NCBI GenBank assembly: GCA_964356745.1
Contig: CAYHIW010000024.1
Span: forward strand, 1-15,209
DNA length: 15,209 nt
Source of the DNA: CAYHIW01 sp964356745
Lineage (GTDB): Bacteria > Patescibacteriota > Microgenomatia > UBA1406 > GWC2-37-13
Direction of reading: 5' to 3'
Shown here: positions 12,473-15,209 of the stretch, in pieces
Layout of the letters: the number at the start of each line of letters is the position of its first letter
Numbering within the stretch: position 1 is the stretch's first letter
Notes under the pieces: model-generated
Told to the model about the DNA's origin: nothing
Seen by the model: only the letters and a program-made list of their open reading frames with translations
Databases searched by the model: none
Position numbers and translations under genes: made by a program

Positions 12473-13264
12473 TTATTGACCAACTCCGGTAAAAACTTTA
12501 AGTCCATTTTTCCACAGAATTTTATACAGAAAATACAGTCCCACAATCCAACACAGTTGAACGACCATTATTTCATTAAGCCTACTTTGAGAGTAGAGTC
12601 CAATAAATGAGCTGACTGGATAGTAGATAATGTACGGATATGGAGTAAAGTTCATGACGTTCTGAATCGCTTCGGGCATGAGATTAAGTGGCATCAGAGT
12701 TCCGCTAAACAAAATAATAAGAACATCGTTAGATTCAAGAACGCTGTCGACATCGGTCATCCAAAATGCAAAAAGCCCAATGACCATCTTGAGTAAAAAC
12801 GAAAAAATAAATGCGAGTATGGTAACCACTATTGACATAAAGATAATCGATGTATCTTGAGTAAGATAGAGTTTGAATCCAAATGTAAGGAAGATGAGAA
12901 CGGCGACAATACCATATGATCCTTGAAAAATTCTCCATGGGAATTCCATAAACGCGCGAAGCTTAAGATAGGAGATTGGCTTGAGCAAGTCTCGGATTAG
13001 CTCGCCTTGTTTGATATCGATAAAGGCAATGTGAATTTCGATGTGATGAATCAGTGCTGATTGAGCCACTATGATAAGTAAGTAATAGGTCTGGATTTTT
13101 TCCAGAGTCCATCCGTGTTCAAACGTTCTCCCTTGAGATGCGCCTGTCCAAAACATAAGGAGGACTAAAGGATTAATAAATGAAATGAGAAAATAAACAA
13201 AGGCACGCGCTCTATGTTGGAAGACGTGCTGGAAGTAGAGCGAGAAGATACGTAGGTCTCTCAT
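12473..13264 (-). CDS. ABC-2 type exporter permease, first subunit (COG4587-like)
   Basis: This 263-residue protein, the same length as its partner, has about six membrane segments. A loop reading IDIKQGELIRDLLKPISYLKLR (about 84-105) matches the partner's DKGTFDFILLKPFDSQFY; this 'G....LLKP' element is the likely contact with the ATPase. Later features are the LFSGTLMPLNLMPEAI turn and FTPYPYIIYYPVSSFIG, typical of this permease class. Its ATG overlaps the ATPase stop (ATGA at 13264-13261) and the second permease begins one base after its stop. All three subunits are therefore expected from one transcript with coupled translation. Family members export poorly defined substrates; none can be assigned here. 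Confidence 0.87.
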   Translation of the reverse strand: MRDLRIFSLYFQHVFQHRARAFVYFLISFINPLVLLMFWTGASQGRTFEHGWTLEKIQTYYLLIIVAQSALIHHIEIHIAFIDIKQGELIRDLLKPISYLKLRAFMEFPWRIFQGSYGIVAVLIFLTFGFKLYLTQDTSIIFMSIVVTILAFIFSFLLKMVIGLFAFWMTDVDSVLESNDVLIILFSGTLMPLNLMPEAIQNVMNFTPYPYIIYYPVSSFIGLYSQSRLNEIMVVQLCWIVGLYFLYKILWKNGLKVFTGVGQ

Positions 13265-14244
13265 ACATCCTTTTTAGTAAATAGACTGCGGACAATATCT
13301 TCGATGTCGGTTTCTTCAATGGTAAGATCTTCAACGGGGAATTTTTTGAGGAGAGTCGCTGCAATCTCTGTTACTTTTTCCTGTTTAACAGAAAGTTTTA
13401 TTTGTTGGGGATCAAAGTGTTTTATAACCCCATAGTCACTGACATCTTTCTGTTCAATTGGTTTATGCAGTTTGATCGAAAGAAGCTTGTGGGTTGTGTA
13501 TTTTTTGATAACGTTTTCAAGTTTTCCATCGTACAAAACCCGCCCATGATCGATGACGATAATACGCTTACATAATTCTTTAACATCTTCCATATAATGA
13601 CTCGTTAGTAGAATGGTAGAGTTGTGTTTTGTATTGTACGACCTTATAAATTCTCTTAGGTTTTGTTGCATGACAACATCAAGTCCTATGGTAGGTTCGT
13701 CAAGAAAAAGAATTTTGGGTTGATGAATAAGCGCTGCGATTAGTTCACATTTCATGCGTTGTCCAAGTGAAAGATTGCGGACTTGAATATGTAAGACATC
13801 CTGAATCTGCATGAGCTCGACGAGTTCATCAAGTGTTTCTTTGTACTGCCTATCGGAAATGCCGTAAATTTCTTTATTCAAAAGAAACGTGTCGATTGGA
13901 GGTAAGTCCCACCAAAGCTGTGCTTTCTGTCCCATGACGAGAGCGATTTCTTTGAGAAATGCAGGTTTTCGGGAGAATGGGTAGAAACCGAGAACCGAAA
14001 TGTCTCCTGAGGTTGGATGAATAAGTCCCGAAAGCATTTTCAACGTCGTAGTTTTGCCTGCGCCGTTTGGTCCGATAAAGCCAATAAGTTCACCTTCTTC
14101 AATTGCAAACGAAACGTTTTCAACGGCCTTTACAGTCTCATACTTACGATGAAAAAATGATTTAAACGAACCAAAAAATCCCCCTTCTTTTTTGTATGCT
14201 CGAAAATGTTTCGCAAGATTAGAAACTTCAATTGCCCTCGCCAT
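13261..14244 (-). CDS. ABC exporter ATP-binding subunit (COG4586-like)
   Basis: This 327-residue ABC ATPase has all catalytic elements: Walker A GPNGAGKTT (58-66), Q-loop Gln106 in VMGQKAQLWWDLP, signature LSLGQRMK (158-165), Walker B ILFLDEPTIGLD (178-189) with Glu183, and switch His216 in LTSHYMED. The LSLGQ signature, the long N-terminal insertion (KKEGGFFGSFKSFFHRKYE, 18-36) and the WWDLP segment are typical of the COG4586 group paired with COG4587/COG3694 permeases. A C-terminal accessory domain (about 252-327) may regulate activity. It is the first gene of the three-gene operon. The ATG at 14244 lies 5 bases after TATAAT, so the operon message is probably leaderless. Confidence 0.95.
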   Translation of the reverse strand: MARAIEVSNLAKHFRAYKKEGGFFGSFKSFFHRKYETVKAVENVSFAIEEGELIGFIGPNGAGKTTTLKMLSGLIHPTSGDISVLGFYPFSRKPAFLKEIALVMGQKAQLWWDLPPIDTFLLNKEIYGISDRQYKETLDELVELMQIQDVLHIQVRNLSLGQRMKCELIAALIHQPKILFLDEPTIGLDVVMQQNLREFIRSYNTKHNSTILLTSHYMEDVKELCKRIIVIDHGRVLYDGKLENVIKKYTTHKLLSIKLHKPIEQKDVSDYGVIKHFDPQQIKLSVKQEKVTEIAATLLKKFPVEDLTIEETDIEDIVRSLFTKKDV

Positions 14245-14249
14245 AATAC

Positions 14250-14255
14250 ATTATA
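14250..14255 (-). promoter_or_regulatory. -10 element of the ABC exporter operon
   Basis: The minus strand reads TTGTATAAT with TATAAT at 14255-14250, 5 bases before the ATG at 14244. The same TTGTATAAT string precedes the PEGA gene and the dehydrogenase gene. Confidence 0.65.
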
Positions 14256-14261
14256 CAATTT

Positions 14262-14336
14262 GTCATCCTGAACTGACCCTTGCGTCATCCTGAACTTGTT
14301 TCAGGATCTGGATGCTGAAATAAATTCAGCATGACG
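14262..14336. repeat. Dispersed palindromic repeat, copy 2, with a second hairpin and a partial copy
   Basis: Hairpin 1 has arms ATCCTGAA (14287-14294) and TTCAGGAT (14300-14307) around the loop CTTGT. Hairpin 2 has arms ATGCTGAA (14312-14319) and TTCAGCAT (14325-14332) around ATAAA. The outer words CGTCAT (14283-14288) and ATGACG (14331-14336) are also complementary, so the unit could fold alternatively as one long stem. GTCATCCTGAACT at 14262-14274 is a truncated tandem copy. The block fills the divergent gap before the dehydrogenase gene, next to AAGTTATAAGTTG (14343-14355), which is shared with 3418-3430. Confidence 0.8.
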
Positions 14337-14372
14337 TGGAGTAAGTTATAAGTTGTGAGATTTTACGTATTG

Positions 14373-14378
14373 TATAAT
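14373..14378 (+). promoter_or_regulatory. -10 element for the dehydrogenase-like gene
   Basis: TTGTATAAT, with its hexamer at 14373-14378, ends 6 bases before the ATG at 14385. This is a textbook leaderless spacing and no Shine-Dalgarno can fit. Confidence 0.65.
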
Positions 14379-14384
14379 TCAAAT

Positions 14385-15209
14385 ATGAAATTTAAAAAAA
14401 TCACCTGTTTAAATTGGGGGGGGAATGAATTAGAAGATTCATATGGTTCAGAGCTCGATAGTTTAGCTGAGCAAAGAGTTTTAGCTACTGAAAGCGATTC
14501 TAAAAAACATCCAGAGACAGATGTTTTACTGGTTAAGTTAGGAGCCAAGATTGGTAAAGAACTCATAGATAGTTTTCCGAATCTTAAGTATATCGGTATG
14601 TTGGGTACTGGATACGGAGGTATCGATACTAAATACGCCGCACAAAAAGGTATTACCGTTACGAACATAGCAGACTACGCAACAGAAGGAGTTGCTGAAT
14701 TTACCCTTGCTATTCTTCTAGAACATTTAAGGTCAGTTGAAAAAGCGAAATCACAAGCTAAGCAAGGTAATTATTCAGACGATTTTATTGGAAAAGAAAT
14801 AAAAGGTAAAACTTTTGGTGTTATTGGGCTTGGTCATATTGGTCTACGGACAGCTGAGTTAGCCAAAGCGTTTGGAGCAAATGTTATTTATTGGTCACAT
14901 CACCGAAAAAAAGAGGCAGAATCTAAAGGAATAAAATATTCAGAGAATGTTCTTTCAAGCGCGGATATTATCACTGTTAATCTTGCTCTAAACTCAGAAA
15001 CCGAAAATTACCTTAATGCTGATCGTGTTGCAAGTATAAAAAGAGGAGCTATTGTGATCAATCCAAGCCCAATGGAATTATTCGATTTTAACACTCTCGT
15101 AGATCGTCTCAAAAAAGGCGATATTACCTTCATACTTGATCATAGTGATGAGATGACTACGGAACAGCTTGATGTTTTGAAATCTATTGACAACTGCATT
15201 ATTTATCCA
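14385..15209 (+). CDS. D-2-hydroxyacid dehydrogenase-like protein (3' end outside window)
   Basis: The frame stays open for 275 codons to the window edge. The N-terminal catalytic-domain part contains YIGMLGTGYGGIDTKYAAQK (69-88) and ITVTNIADYATEGVAEFTLA (90-109). The NAD(P)-binding domain follows with GVIGLGHIGLRTAELAKAFG (145-164), whose G-x-G-x-x-G is at 148-153. Strand beta-2 ends in YWSHHRKK, without the Asp that selects NAD, which suggests NADP preference. These enzymes reduce 2-keto acids to D-2-hydroxy acids. At the active site, the usual 'N-x-a-R-G' motif reads NPSPM (226-230), so the substrate-binding Arg is replaced by Pro229. The catalytic His region lies beyond the window. Activity on typical substrates is therefore doubtful although the fold assignment is firm. 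Confidence 0.82.
   Translation, partial: MKFKKITCLNWGGNELEDSYGSELDSLAEQRVLATESDSKKHPETDVLLVKLGAKIGKELIDSFPNLKYIGMLGTGYGGIDTKYAAQKGITVTNIADYATEGVAEFTLAILLEHLRSVEKAKSQAKQGNYSDDFIGKEIKGKTFGVIGLGHIGLRTAELAKAFGANVIYWSHHRKKEAESKGIKYSENVLSSADIITVNLALNSETENYLNADRVASIKRGAIVINPSPMELFDFNTLVDRLKKGDITFILDHSDEMTTEQLDVLKSIDNCIIYP

Noticed and set aside
12472..12546. Longer start for the second ABC permease at 12546
   Set aside because: It overlaps the first permease by 74 bases and adds a Cys-rich, unlikely N-terminus. The ATG at 12471 directly follows the upstream stop.
14363..14668. Minus-strand ORF antisense to the dehydrogenase-like gene
   Set aside because: The plus strand encodes a clear dinucleotide-binding enzyme through the region.

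Overview
The window is AT-rich bacterial chromosome, densely packed with short genes on both strands. The gene mix suggests a Candidate Phyla Radiation (Patescibacteria) genome, possibly Microgenomates-like. It includes a sortase, MreB, a PEGA-domain membrane protein, a TagA/WecG-type glycosyltransferase, a two-permease ABC exporter and several small unrecognised membrane proteins. Most start codons sit 5-9 bases after a TATAAT-like hexamer with no Shine-Dalgarno. This lineage call is inference from gene content and style; no rRNA or marker gene is present to prove it.

Layout. Bases 1-2308 hold the tail of an ATP synthase epsilon-like gene (+), tRNA-Arg(CCT), a sortase (+) and a convergent PEGA/propeller-like membrane protein (-). 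mreB (+, 2334-3353) is divergent from the PEGA gene, and both appear to use one overlapping promoter. An AT-rich, repeat-containing gap of about 250 bases leads to a TagA/WecG/CpsF glycosyltransferase (3601-4350). Next are a nucleotidyltransferase-fold protein carrying intergenic-type repeats inside its reading frame (4459-5340), and a translationally coupled GNAT acetyltransferase plus unknown protein (5367-6358). On the minus strand, 6355-8011 encodes an SGNH hydrolase, an AroQ chorismate-mutase-like protein and a DUF2569-like membrane protein. Two tandem tRNA genes, Leu(CAG) and Ser(GCT), follow at 8085-8259 with a 47-residue membrane peptide directly behind them. A 54-residue Pro-rich protein (-) lies opposite a 506-residue two-TM protein of unknown function (+) and a divergent GT-B glycosyltransferase-like protein (+, 10174-11568). 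Bases 11680-14244 (-) are a complete ABC exporter operon with one ATPase and two permeases. The right edge is an incomplete D-2-hydroxyacid dehydrogenase-like gene.

How the genes work together. Much of the content concerns the cell envelope: shape (MreB), surface protein anchoring (sortase), glycan or lipid glycosylation (TagA/WecG-like and GT-B-like), exported SGNH esterase and ABC export. There is no phage, transposase, CRISPR array or defence island. The most distinctive features are the leaderless promoter architecture, several dispersed repeat families (one with compensatory changes that support a hairpin, one inside a coding region), and several enzyme-family members with altered key residues.
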